From JAHRVQ01 sp029941905 (GTDB lineage: Bacteria > Pseudomonadota > Gammaproteobacteria > Pseudomonadales > Azotimanducaceae): a stretch of 64,000 nt of DNA. Positions 39,701 to 46,897 of the stretch are shown here, one piece after another. Every line of letters starts with the position of its first letter. Positions within the stretch are counted from its first letter, which is position 1. The stretch is taken from NCBI GenBank assembly GCA_029941905.1, contig JAPYTQ010000014.1:46039-110038 (forward strand). The letters run 5' to 3'. The notes under the pieces are model-generated. The model made no database searches, was not told the origin of the DNA, and saw nothing but the letters and a program-made list of their open reading frames with translations. The translations under genes were made by a program, and so were the position numbers.

Positions 39701-40186
39701 GGAGCCAGCGGTCACCGATGTGCTCTGGTAGCTGGCAATTCTGAAGTCGATCAGTTTTATCCGCTGCATATCGTCGTCGCAGAGAATGTTGGACTGGTTA
39801 ATATTCTTGTGGATGATGTTATTGGCGTGCAGATAGTCCAATGCGTCTGCAATGGCCCAGGTGAATTTCACGGATTCAAGGATGGATAAACGTTTTTTCT
39901 CCAGAAGCTGCTGCAGAGAGTGCCCACCAGAGTTTTCCATCACCAGAATTGGTGTACTGTTGTGCTCGATCAACTCGTAGACTTTGATGACCAGTTCGGA
40001 ATCCAGTGAGTCAAGAAACTCGAACTCTTTCCCATAGCTGGCTACCAGATCAGGTGAGGCGATCTCTGGGCGTAACTGCTTGAGTACGACGGGTTTCGCA
40101 TCATCCGAACGTGTCGCCGAATAGACTACTGTTTCAGCGCTCTGGTGGATAATATGCAGATTGCCGTAACCCGCAACAGAAATCAT
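33761..40186 (-). CDS. Giant hybrid sensor kinase: protein-kinase-like, AAA, TPR, GAF, PAS, HisKA, REC, HPt
   Basis: 2141 residues. Order of domains: Ser/Thr-kinase-like (1-270), AAA/PknK-type ATPase (P-loop GDAGVGKSALI near 339), TPR-like helical region (about 640-1290), GAF (about 1315-1485), PAS (about 1490-1605), HisKA with His1637 in MSHEIRTPMN, HATPase (N box near 1750, GGTGLGLAICR near 1814), receiver with Asp1928 in LMDLRMP, and HPt with His2068 in LMHNIAG. The phosphorelay parts look intact. In the protein-kinase domain the usual HxD is HKN (residues about 125-127) and DFG is DFR (about 148-150), so that domain is probably not a normal kinase. A response regulator gene lies directly upstream. 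Confidence 0.92.
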   Translation of the reverse strand: MISVAGYGNLHIIHQSAETVVYSATRSDDAKPVVLKQLRPEIASPDLVASYGKEFEFLDSLDSELVIKVYELIEHNSTPILVMENSGGHSLQQLLEKKRLSILESVKFTWAIADALDYLHANNIIHKNINQSNILCDDDMQRIKLIDFRIASYQSTSVTAGSDRIMQGTLDYISPEQTGRMNRSVDYRSDLYSLGALFYELLTGQPPFPTRDSLQLVYHHLARQPTSPKEINPDVPDALCRVVLKLLEKMPEDRYQSTYSIRQDLSLCIGALEDSSADNDKIDRLLDFEVALDDIPEQLNISERLLEREDAQFELRRALTNVSKGGVEVIICTGDAGVGKSALIRELQKDVSSRRGYLATGRHNVINAEVPYSGLSAAFDDLSRQLLIQENLPTIRQRLREALIGNLGLLTTMAPGLKRIVGDIPANEHRPRTPLEVKNRLAKSVVDFISALAHDGKVFVLFIDNLQWIDQASLELFEAVLIQHRPTHFMLICAFRNQELAEDDPTLVMFSRIRAKIPEMKFINIHNLSAPSIASMLSDSLFRSVEESLVLAEVIHSKTNGNPLAVREFLMDVNRKELVFFDRQHRDWDWDIDQVSREPPTENVSSVLAEKIIHLEPPTAQLLKIASCVGNEFALDTVKNVSGLSFSETSTRLLQAVREGYLLYSPSSGQQDKSAYYQFSHEGIQQAAYSLLNNDERRQIHTDIGRTLLQHQPGDQHYNVFDIVNQLNNSLESPDLNEQDKKSLAELNLAAGKKAKRAAAYQASFRYFRTAIALHGINVWDQYETSLEMHLEAAETAYLCGDQEQLDLLLESTLQHARDPLDQSRAFEIRLRALVAYNNLEEAIGLGHEVLSLLGVPLTRDVNSTHRFGLMLKLLYLTVRMNRGKDHNTVTMHDPVLRAVMRTLMILCEAGYLTGSDLTSIFVLKMTELSLKHGMAPESSFAYPMFGALLITTFGSIDSGYRFGMLASDNLNDSNHDLHCRTLTLVNNFILTWKHHIKKSLEPLAEAHRLGMDSGDIEFALVAAMTQSAIEFLLGHDLNALDASLTNYNQKAHELNQTPMLSMGSIYQQAIRNLLTPNAAPWLLEGDIYNENDLVEFHYSSGDETNIANLYILKLFLAVLFRHTEGALSFAEEARTRVYSVVSSPAIPFFVLYESLACIASFETASPLKLLALKLRVKLNQRRLRIWADHAPENILHAYHLVKAELARVSNHSSLAIENYELAIQYARQNGYLKEHGLACELTGRFYNESERRELGFFYLRQARGSYIRWGALTKVKSLELEFIELAEDQYIDTSTSHPRQNTTNQGEDYVRYGNFLDLGSILKASQVLSGEIILSNLLEKLMQLALENAGAHNASLILSRADEHYVEITSRFTGATTNHKLQSVPISDAKDLPISIIQYVARTQEDLVLNDALNEDIFTQDEYLIATQPKSILCVPILSKSHLTGILYLENMQSTHAFTQDRVTILRLLASQSAIAIENAKLYQQLNDSRNKYLSLYQNAIEGIVEINMNGELVTTNPAATQLIGLKQPVDGQALFRLEPREIFVDEDAGRQFLKTLFDDQRVVGFEAQIYRTDRTKLWVALSAQLITDEDSSPQHIEASIIDITERKLREQAEQAKRLAESATETKSQFLANMSHEIRTPMNAIIGYTELALLTPLSEKQSTYLKTIKNSSSHLLRVVNDILDISKVESGKLELQRVPFQLQDVFSDVNNLFSLEAREKGIELIIPETSDGTVFLGDPVRIGQIIINLVGNALKFTYQGQIVVALEESKLNTGDVCFNFTVSDTGIGIDESNLEMIFESFTQSEAVASDGGTGLGLAICRSLVEMMQGHIHASSEKGKGSRFHFSVIVAVSDELQTQKSLRTKTDKKVQVPGRSGQRLLLVEDNFINQELAREVLTSAGYEIVVANNGQEAIDLLAQKEFGAVLMDLRMPVMDGFKAMRLIRANPAIQHLPVIALSAGVLQREVDKALQMGFDHYISKPVDFDNLFDLLGQVLPQSPPPKLKKTAQPAQRNILGVDFGSALEQHDNDEAFLLRLVDEFVRIYADVDKQLFALLEEEKLEKAERLMHNIAGVVGIFGANDLMKVARVLERMLKRGEVPIQVDTESFSRELENFLRAIEQLQSEAVPEAVPEEKASTGRLL

Positions 40187-40252
40187 AGACTGGCCTAGTG
40201 AAATGATATTGGGCCATATTACACCCGGCGACAGCTAAATCAGGACAACAAA

Positions 40253-40963
40253 TCAATGAACGGTCGGTGCAAACAGGTATCCGGTACCATGAATCGTACT
40301 AATAAACGTTATGTCCGGTGCATGCTTGCGAAATTTCCTGCGTACCTGGCCAACCAGCACGTCAATATAGCGGTCGTCCGGATACCATTCCCGGTTCCGG
40401 ATCTTGTTCATTAGCTCGTCCCGGGTGAGGACTTTTCCGGCATTTTCAATCAGGGCCAGCAATAGATGGAACTCACCTGCAGAAAGTGGCTGAATTTCAC
40501 CCTCTGGCGTCATCAATTCTCGCTTGTTCAAGTCCAGTGACCAGCCGTCGAATACTCTGTTGAAGTTTTTTTGTTTTTGTTTTTCCTGGGCTCTAACTCT
40601 CCGGATCAGGTTTTTTACCCGAGACAAGAGTTCCCTCATGTCACAAGGTTTGGTGACATAGTCATCAGCACCACTTTCAAGCCCGACGATGCGATCGATT
40701 TGCTCATCCTTGCCGGTGACGAGGATAATACCTACATCTGAATTGCTGCGAAGTTCGCGGGTTAACGTCAATCCGTCTTTGCCTGGCAGGTTGATATCCA
40801 CCAGGCACAATTCAATATCCTGTTCAGATACCAGCGTCGCAACCCCGTTTGCATCTTCCTTCGTAAATACGTGATAGCCTTCCTTTTCAAAATGTGCTGC
40901 CAATTGCGCCCGGGTTATAGGCTCATCTTCAACTATCAGTAAATTGGTCGGTTGTTGCGTCAT
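40253..40963 (-). CDS. OmpR-family response regulator
   Basis: 236 residues. N-terminal receiver with acidic pair ED at 12-13, phospho-acceptor Asp56 in CLVDINLPGKDG and Lys in YVTKPCDMRELL, then a winged-helix DNA-binding domain (PLSAGEFHLLLALIENAGKVLTRDEL ... VLVGQVRRKF). Composition is closest to the ArcA/TorR group. It lies 66 bases upstream of the hybrid kinase on the same strand, so the kinase HPt domain is the likely phosphate donor. Target genes are unknown. Confidence 0.93.
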   Translation of the reverse strand: MTQQPTNLLIVEDEPITRAQLAAHFEKEGYHVFTKEDANGVATLVSEQDIELCLVDINLPGKDGLTLTRELRSNSDVGIILVTGKDEQIDRIVGLESGADDYVTKPCDMRELLSRVKNLIRRVRAQEKQKQKNFNRVFDGWSLDLNKRELMTPEGEIQPLSAGEFHLLLALIENAGKVLTRDELMNKIRNREWYPDDRYIDVLVGQVRRKFRKHAPDITFISTIHGTGYLFAPTVH

Positions 40964-41082
40964 AAAAGCGGTATTCCTGTACCGGACATTAGTTTATCAG
41001 GGCAATGGTTGAGAAGCACAATGCGTGACTGCTTTATATCATAGCGTATAAGGCGTTCTGAAGTGTTGTGGAGCACGGGAAA

Positions 41083-41310
41083 ATGGATCAGCAGATGACA
41101 ATCCCCTGGCAATCTCTATCGGATGATGCCCTGCGTGGAGTAATCGAGGACTTTGTCAGCCGGGAGGGGACAGAATATGGTACCTATGAAATTTCGATGG
41201 CAGAAAAGGTGACACAGGTACGCCATCAACTACAAAAAAATGAGGTGGCTATTGTATTTGACTCACAAACCGATTCCTGTTCGATAGTACCTGTGACTCG
41301 CCTGGGCTAG
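41083..41310 (+). CDS. yheU: YheU family protein (UPF0270)
   Basis: 75 residues from the ATG at 41083; another ATG lies at 41095 and an in-frame GTG at 41068. The sequence pattern IPWQSLSDDALRGVIEDFV, then SREGTEYG and KVTQVRHQLQ, matches YheU of E. coli along its whole length. The function is not known. It stands alone, divergent from the response regulator. Confidence 0.85.
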   Translation: MDQQMTIPWQSLSDDALRGVIEDFVSREGTEYGTYEISMAEKVTQVRHQLQKNEVAIVFDSQTDSCSIVPVTRLG

Positions 41311-41545
41311 TGAGTACTTAAAGTGGTCAAGCCAGGAAAGCCACCTGTCATCAATAAATACCCGCTGACCCTATGTAAGCAACATTCCGCCTTCGTACTC
41401 CTATAATTACCAATTGGTGAAGTTGCGTCCCGTATTTTTGATCCGATGGGTGAGCTCTCCTGGTCTTCCGTGTTTTGGAAAGTGAGACTGCCAGACTTAT
41501 CCATAGAGCAAAGAGCAGTTAAGCATTATACTTCATTAGAATTCT

Positions 41546-42082
41546 ATGATAATTGCGATAACCCAACTGGGTTATTCACTCAGGCCGGAAAAAAGCCGCT
41601 GGAGTTTGTTTAACCGATTGGATCTTCAACAGAGCTCAATTCAGGGCTCAGGCTTTGACGTTCGCAGCCAGAAGATTATTAATAACCTTAACGCAAATTA
41701 TCTGTGGGGCGACAAAACCCAGGTCGCATTTCAGTATGGTCTGAAGTATGTTATCGACAACTTCGATGGTGATGAATATAGCGGTTTAACGGATCTCTAT
41801 GGCATGGAAGTCAGGCGTGATATGGGATCCAAATGGGACATCGGATTCCAGGGGAGCATGTACAACACTTACAATTCAGACATGTCCGACCATTCCTATG
41901 GCGTCTCAGTTGGCTACAACATGGCCAGAAACATCTGGATGTCATTGGGTTACAACTTCACCGGGTTCAAGGACGATGACTTTAGTGGCAGTGAGTACAC
42001 CGCTAAAGGCGTGTTTCTTAAGTATCGTGTCAAATTTGATCAACACACTGCAAAAAGCATGATGGGATTGTTAAATCGTTAG
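41546..42082 (+). pseudogene. 5'-truncated outer-membrane beta-barrel remnant
   Basis: 178 codons with alternating hydrophobic strands (NNLNANYLWGDKTQVAFQYG, WDIGFQGSMYNTYNSD, YGVSVGYNMARNIWMSLGYN) and a terminal GVFLKYRVKFDQ. This matches the C-terminal barrel of much larger surface proteins in marine gammaproteobacteria. There is no signal peptide, and the frame is closed by TAG just upstream of the ATG at 41546. No remnant of the missing part is readable in 41311-41545. It is therefore most likely a decayed 3' end. A short free-standing barrel is less likely because it could not be exported as written. Confidence 0.6.
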
Positions 42083-42207
42083 GTCATAAGCCCTCGTATA
42101 TTCCGCTTCAATTTAACTGATGCGACCCTCAATAGCTGTGCTTGCAGGGCTTGTCCCGCTGAAGTAGCATCCGTTTCAGCGAATAACAACAAAAAAGCGA
42201 GATCGAT

Positions 42208-44436
42208 ATGAACAAGACAGTGGCCATTCTCATTGGGTTAGTAGTTGTCGGGGGAATCGCCTATTTTGTGTTCAACAAAGAAGTCGCCCCAGGTCCGGAA
42301 TCTGTGGTCGAAGTCTCATCTTTTGCCGACCACATTCGGGAGGTGACGGGCACCGTAGATGGTGCTCGAATTAACAACGCAGATACAGAACCGGGTAACT
42401 GGCTGGCCCATGGCCGAACTTACGATGAAAGCCGATACAGCCCTCTCGCAAAGATCAATGCGGACAATGTCAATCAACTGGGTCTTGCGTGGTATTTCGA
42501 TACCGGAACCAACAGAGGCCTCGAGGCATCTCCGATTGTTGTTGATGGGGTGATGTATACGACTGCCTCCTGGAGCGTGGTATTTGCCCACAACGCGAAA
42601 ACCGGTGAACTGATCTGGAGGTATGATCCGAAAGTTCCCCGGTCCTGGGGCGCTAATGCATGCTGTGATGTTGTTAATCGCGGCGTTGCAGTCTGGAAAG
42701 GCAAGGTTTACGTCGGTACGATTGATGGCAGGTTGATTTCAATTGATGCCGCAACCGGCGAAGAAGCCTGGGACGTCAACACCATTGATCGCACTCGACC
42801 CTATACGATTACCGGCGCACCCCGGGTGATCAAGGACAAGGTGATTATTGGGAATGGCGGGGCTGAATACGGGGTACGAGGTTATGTAACCGCCTACAGT
42901 GCTGAAACCGGTGAACAGGCATGGCGTTTTTATACGGTGCCGGGGAATCCTGCCGATGGCTTTGAAAATGCGGCGATGGAAGCTGCGGCAAAAACCTGGA
43001 CCGGTGAATGGTGGAAGGTGGGCGGCGGTGGTACAGCTTGGGATTCATTTGCTTTTGATCCAGAGCTGAATTTACTCTATGTCGGTGTTGGCAATGGTTC
43101 ACCCTGGAATCACGTGGTAAGAAGCCCCGGTGGAGGGGACAATTTATACCTTTCGAGCATTGTTGCGCTGAACCCTGATACTGGCGAGTACGTCTGGCAT
43201 TACCAGACGTCGCCTGGTGACACCTGGGATTATACAGCAACTCAACATATGATCCTGACCGAACTCACCATCAATGGGGAGGTCCGCAAGGTCATCATGC
43301 AGGCACCGAAAAACGGTTTCTTCTATGTGCTGGATCGAGCCACTGGTGAATTCATCTCTGCAAAACCCTATGTTCCAATAAGCTGGGCGACGCATATCGA
43401 CCCTGAAACCGGCCGTCCCGTCGAAACCGAAAATGCCCGTTATCAGGCTAACAATCCATTCCAGACGATGAACGATGAAGAAAAAATTGCCGCTATCAAT
43501 GGATTGAGTGACGATCAACTGGAAGCAGCGTTTGCCAAACCCTCTCCTTATGGCGGTCATAACTGGCATCCGATGTCATATAGTCCTGACACAGGGCTTG
43601 TTTATATTCCCGCGCTGGACATTCCGTTTTCGTACGGCAACGAACCTCAATTTCATTATGAAGAAGGTCGCTGGAATCTTTCAATTGACTGGCAATTAAA
43701 TGCACCAGTGGGTGACCGGGCCGTTGAGAACAGGATTGACGGCATGTTGCGTGGCTATGTTTCAGCCTGGGACCCGGTAAAACAGGAGGAAGTCTGGCGC
43801 ATCCAGCACGCGGGTTCCTGGAATGGCGGCATGCTTTCTACTGCGGGTAACCTGATTTTCCAGGGTACATCAGCGGGTGACGTGAAAGCGTATCGCGCGG
43901 ACAGTGGTGAAGAACTCTGGTCGGCACCTGCGCAGACGGGCGTTATTGCACCTCCCGTGACCTTTACGGTAGATGGAGAACAGTACATCACCGTCGTTGC
44001 AGGTTGGGGTGGCGCGTTTGCTTTGGCAGCCGGTGGCGCGGCAGAAAAGTTAAACCAGAAAAATCGCGGTCGAATTCTGACGTTTAAGCTGGGGGGGAGC
44101 GAGCATCTGCCACCGATTGCACCATCGGGCCCAATACCGGCACCACCGGAATTAACGGCATCTGCTGAACAGATCGCCCACGGCAAGGCGGTATATCACA
44201 ACTATTGCGGCGTTTGTCATGGCCCCGGATTACATGGTGGCGGTGTATTGCCGGATCTGCGGCATATGCCAGCAGCGAAACACCTCGCATTTAAGGAAAT
44301 CGTTATTGATGGTTTGCTGAAGGACAACGGTATGGTGGGCTTCAAGGACGTTCTGACCGATTATGATGTCAGCGCAATCCAGGGATATGTTATTTCCGAG
44401 GCACACCGGTTGAAGGAAGATTTAAGATACAACTGA
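42208..44436 (+). CDS. PQQ-dependent dehydrogenase with C-terminal cytochrome c (quinohaemoprotein)
   Basis: 742 residues. An N-terminal hydrophobic signal or anchor (residues 4-22) is followed by an eight-bladed propeller of PQQ-dehydrogenase type (SPIVVDGVMYTTASWS, YDPKVPRSWGANACCD with the vicinal disulfide cysteines, GDTWDYTATQ with the catalytic-region Asp). A C-terminal haem-c domain has CGVCHG near residue 669, with LPDLRHM likely supplying the Met ligand. Such type II alcohol dehydrogenases oxidise alcohols in the periplasm and pass electrons to a cytochrome or quinone. No PQQ biosynthesis genes are in the window. Substrate not determined. Confidence 0.92.
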   Translation: MNKTVAILIGLVVVGGIAYFVFNKEVAPGPESVVEVSSFADHIREVTGTVDGARINNADTEPGNWLAHGRTYDESRYSPLAKINADNVNQLGLAWYFDTGTNRGLEASPIVVDGVMYTTASWSVVFAHNAKTGELIWRYDPKVPRSWGANACCDVVNRGVAVWKGKVYVGTIDGRLISIDAATGEEAWDVNTIDRTRPYTITGAPRVIKDKVIIGNGGAEYGVRGYVTAYSAETGEQAWRFYTVPGNPADGFENAAMEAAAKTWTGEWWKVGGGGTAWDSFAFDPELNLLYVGVGNGSPWNHVVRSPGGGDNLYLSSIVALNPDTGEYVWHYQTSPGDTWDYTATQHMILTELTINGEVRKVIMQAPKNGFFYVLDRATGEFISAKPYVPISWATHIDPETGRPVETENARYQANNPFQTMNDEEKIAAINGLSDDQLEAAFAKPSPYGGHNWHPMSYSPDTGLVYIPALDIPFSYGNEPQFHYEEGRWNLSIDWQLNAPVGDRAVENRIDGMLRGYVSAWDPVKQEEVWRIQHAGSWNGGMLSTAGNLIFQGTSAGDVKAYRADSGEELWSAPAQTGVIAPPVTFTVDGEQYITVVAGWGGAFALAAGGAAEKLNQKNRGRILTFKLGGSEHLPPIAPSGPIPAPPELTASAEQIAHGKAVYHNYCGVCHGPGLHGGGVLPDLRHMPAAKHLAFKEIVIDGLLKDNGMVGFKDVLTDYDVSAIQGYVISEAHRLKEDLRYN

Positions 44437-44828
44437 TAGTGATTGTATTGAAACTAGGCTTGATCTGACAATATTTATTTCATAATAGTATTATTGTCCT
44501 CCATTCGCGCACTAATTTACGGTATCACTGAGCGTAGTTGGCTCATTGTGATGAATCCATGCAAGCTCACTAACTGGTCGGCTCGAAGGTAAAAATAACT
44601 GAGAATGTACTGTTCGAATACAGTCTGTTCGGATTCCCTGGTCGGGTGTGTGCTTTCCGTACCGGCATGAGACTCGGCGTCCCCACCCATCCGCGGGGCC
44701 TGACTTTCGGCTGTCCAGCAAGATGATGCCGAATAATGGGAGACCAGGGCTACCATTTCTCGTCTCAACATTCTTGAAGATTCAGGTTTCCCGCCGGGAA
44801 ACCCGTACAGACTTATTCGACGAAAAAC
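44437..44828. other. Intergenic region, no credible gene
   Basis: 392 bases between the dehydrogenase and the convergent ABM-like gene. Short open frames on both strands lack family resemblance and ribosome binding sites. The only structure seen is a hairpin at 44785-44803. Confidence 0.55.
44785..44803. terminator. Strong hairpin downstream of the ABM-like gene
   Basis: GGTTTCCC (44785-44792) and GGGAAACC (44796-44803) pair perfectly around GCC. It lies 25 bases after the stop of the minus-strand ABM-like gene, a normal terminator position. There is no T tract on either side, so a Rho-independent role is doubtful. Confidence 0.35.
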
Positions 44829-45116
44829 CTAGTTGGTTAACTCCAACATCGTGATCTTCTCCTTACCTTCCAACATGGGGGAGATTTCGGAAATCACGTT
44901 CCGGCGTTCAAAAGAGTGAAACCAATTGTCCCAGTCTTCCCTGGATTCCCATTTGGACATGACGATCCGACGGCTGGTATTGCTTGGGTCCCTCAGGGAC
45001 TCGCCAGAAATACACCCGGGTGCAGTGATTACTGTACTCACGGTACGCTTTATTGTGCAGTCGTAGTAGTGTTCCAGGCCTTCGGCGATGTTTCTTTCTA
45101 TAAGTACGCGTATCAT
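44829..45116 (-). CDS. Antibiotic biosynthesis monooxygenase (ABM)-domain protein
   Basis: 95 residues with the dimeric alpha+beta barrel pattern of ABM proteins: IRVLIERNIAEGLEHYY at the start, APGCISGESLRD, and RIVMSKWESREDWDNWF. Members act as cofactor-free monooxygenases or haem-degrading enzymes, and many have no known reaction. No operon partner; the TusA-like gene is divergent 137 bases away. Confidence 0.8.
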   Translation of the reverse strand: MIRVLIERNIAEGLEHYYDCTIKRTVSTVITAPGCISGESLRDPSNTSRRIVMSKWESREDWDNWFHSFERRNVISEISPMLEGKEKITMLELTN

Positions 45117-45253
45117 GTCTGATGTTGCTGTGCTGAAAAATAGCAGCGAATTATACTCACGGCACTGATAATGTGAAGTTCTATCATCACCTTTTAGGAA
45201 TATGTTCGACTAAAAATCGGAAATTCCTCATGAAAAGTCATTAAAATACCACT

Positions 45254-45487
45254 ATGGATAAGAAAGTCGATGTTACTGTGGATACGAAAGGGCTCAGATG
45301 CCCCGAACCTCTTATGATTGTTCGGAACAAAATGATGGATATGACGTCAGGTCAGGTGATAAAGGTTGTTGCCACAGATCCTTCTACGACCTGGGATTTT
45401 CCGAAGTTTTGTAAATTTCTAAATCATGAACTCCTGTGCAAAGAAGAAGATGAAAAAGAATACCGGTTTTGGATTCGTAAGGGCTAA
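45254..45487 (+). CDS. TusA/YedF-family sulfur carrier protein
   Basis: 77 residues. The persulfide-site motif DTKGLRCPEPLMIVRNKM has the single conserved Cys-Pro. The remaining fold (VIKVVATDPSTTWDFPKFC) is usual for TusA-like sulfurtransferases that relay sulfur to tRNA thiolation or other acceptors. It is first in a six-gene run to 48918 with gaps of at most 10 bases. TtcA elsewhere in the window does not use TusA, so the partner is open. Confidence 0.87.
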   Translation: MDKKVDVTVDTKGLRCPEPLMIVRNKMMDMTSGQVIKVVATDPSTTWDFPKFCKFLNHELLCKEEDEKEYRFWIRKG

Positions 45488-45493
45488 AACAGC

Positions 45494-45973
45494 GTGAGGA
45501 GTCACTTCTATTTTGCCTATGGCAGCAATATGAACCCCGCCAGGGTTGTGCGCCGTAAAATGGGTTACACCTTGTGCGAGTCCGGTACCTTGTCCGGTTA
45601 CAAGCTGGCATTCAACAAACGTTCGGTGAAATACCCCGGCGCGGCTTCGGCGAATGTTGTCGAACACCGGGACAGTCATGTTGAAGGGGTAGTCTACCAT
45701 CTGACGGACAGGCATCAGATTACAAAAATGGACCCGTTCGAGGGTTATCCAGTCCGCTACAATCGAGTTCTCGCCCCGGTGAAAACAGTCAACGGGTTCA
45801 TTGATGTTTGGGTGTATGTTGCCAACCCGGATTTTATCGAGGAAGGCTTAAAACCGGCGAGTTGGTATCTAAATCATCTTTTGTCCGGGTGTGAGTTTCT
45901 TTCCGCTGATTATGTAGAACAACTGGCTGGAACAGTTTGCCTGCCGGATTCTGAATTGGAACCCGACCCGTGA
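45494..45973 (+). CDS. Gamma-glutamylcyclotransferase-like protein
   Basis: 159 residues from a GTG at 45494. The N-terminal substrate loop HFYFAYGSNMNPARV is the GGCT signature and the general-acid Glu is probably that of DPFEGYPVRYNR. Family members cyclise gamma-glutamyl amines or peptides, for instance in glutathione turnover. Second gene of the TusA-led operon, 6 bases after the preceding stop. Confidence 0.85.
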   Translation: MRSHFYFAYGSNMNPARVVRRKMGYTLCESGTLSGYKLAFNKRSVKYPGAASANVVEHRDSHVEGVVYHLTDRHQITKMDPFEGYPVRYNRVLAPVKTVNGFIDVWVYVANPDFIEEGLKPASWYLNHLLSGCEFLSADYVEQLAGTVCLPDSELEPDP

Positions 45974-45983
45974 GGGTCGTGAC

Positions 45984-46499
45984 GTGAAGGCAGACAGGGT
46001 TGTCTCTATCTTCAATGACCTGTTTCAGGAATCTCATATCACCGCATTGACAGGGGGTGAGACAGAACCGTTTTACCGTGTCGGTGGCGAGAACGAACAC
46101 GGGATTTTTTTCCGCGAAGATTTTGTCGCCAGCGCGCTCCATGAAGTGTCGCACTGGTGTCTTGCAGGTCCATCGAGAAGAGCGGTTAACGACTATGGAT
46201 ACTGGTATAGCGCTGATCGGGACAAGGCAAATCAGTTGAAGTTTGAGGCTGTGGAAGCCAGACCGCAAGCGCTGGAATGGATATTCAGCGTCGCGGCGGG
46301 TGTTTCGTTTCGCCTTAGTGCCGACAATCTGACATTGAAAGATCACGATCTGTCTGATTTTGGACGCCAGGTGAAGAGACACGTGGACAAATTTCTGCTG
46401 CAGGGCTTGCCACCGAGAGCCAGATTATTCGCGAACGCGTTAGCCGGATTGGAGGTGGACTACACTCAGCGGCGTCACTATGAGGGGTTAACTGTTTAA
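45984..46499 (+). CDS. epmC: Elongation factor P hydroxylase EpmC (YfcM)
   Basis: 171 residues. The motif ALHEVSHWCLAGPSRR carries the metal-binding HExxH, and DYGYWYSADRD and QFEAVEARPQALEW-type segments match YfcM. EpmC hydroxylates the beta-lysylated lysine of EF-P. The enzymes that add that lysine, EpmA and EpmB, and EF-P are not in the window. Its stop overlaps the start of the next gene by one base (TAATG). Confidence 0.92.
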   Translation: MKADRVVSIFNDLFQESHITALTGGETEPFYRVGGENEHGIFFREDFVASALHEVSHWCLAGPSRRAVNDYGYWYSADRDKANQLKFEAVEARPQALEWIFSVAAGVSFRLSADNLTLKDHDLSDFGRQVKRHVDKFLLQGLPPRARLFANALAGLEVDYTQRRHYEGLTV

Positions 46500-46897
46500 T
46501 GCTACCTGCCAAATATAAAACTGATCCGGGATTTGATCCCGCTGAGGATCATATTGGGCCTTTCTATTTCACCGATGAAAACCATCAACTGCACTATGCT
46601 TTTGAGGCGAGTCAACATAACTGCAATACCCACGGTATTGTGCATGGCGGTGTGTTGATGACATTCGCAGATTATTGTTTATGCATGCAGGCGACAGACC
46701 ACTACCAGGATGAAAGCTGTATCACTGTCAGCTACAGCTGCGAGTTCGTTTCGGCGGCCGAGATTGGTGCGATTGTAGAGTGTAATGTGAACGTCAGTCG
46801 AAAAACAGGGTCCATGGTCTTTCTGACCGGCAGGATTTTCGTCGGGGATGAGACAGTGGTGACATTCAGTTCCGTCGTGAAGCGCCTGAGAAGTTAA
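46499..46897 (+). CDS. PaaI-type hotdog-fold thioesterase
   Basis: 132 residues, hotdog fold with the catalytic-region HGGVLMTFADYCLCMQA and preceding CNTHGIVHGG. Such proteins hydrolyse acyl-CoA thioesters, commonly phenylacetyl-type or medium-chain. Substrate unknown. It is the fourth gene of the tight operon and its stop directly abuts the nuclease start. Confidence 0.87.
   Translation: MLPAKYKTDPGFDPAEDHIGPFYFTDENHQLHYAFEASQHNCNTHGIVHGGVLMTFADYCLCMQATDHYQDESCITVSYSCEFVSAAEIGAIVECNVNVSRKTGSMVFLTGRIFVGDETVVTFSSVVKRLRS

Noticed and set aside
45834..46382. Minus-strand open frame of 182 codons opposite the cyclotransferase and epmC genes
   Set aside because: Overlaps two recognised genes in a tight operon; no recognisable motif.
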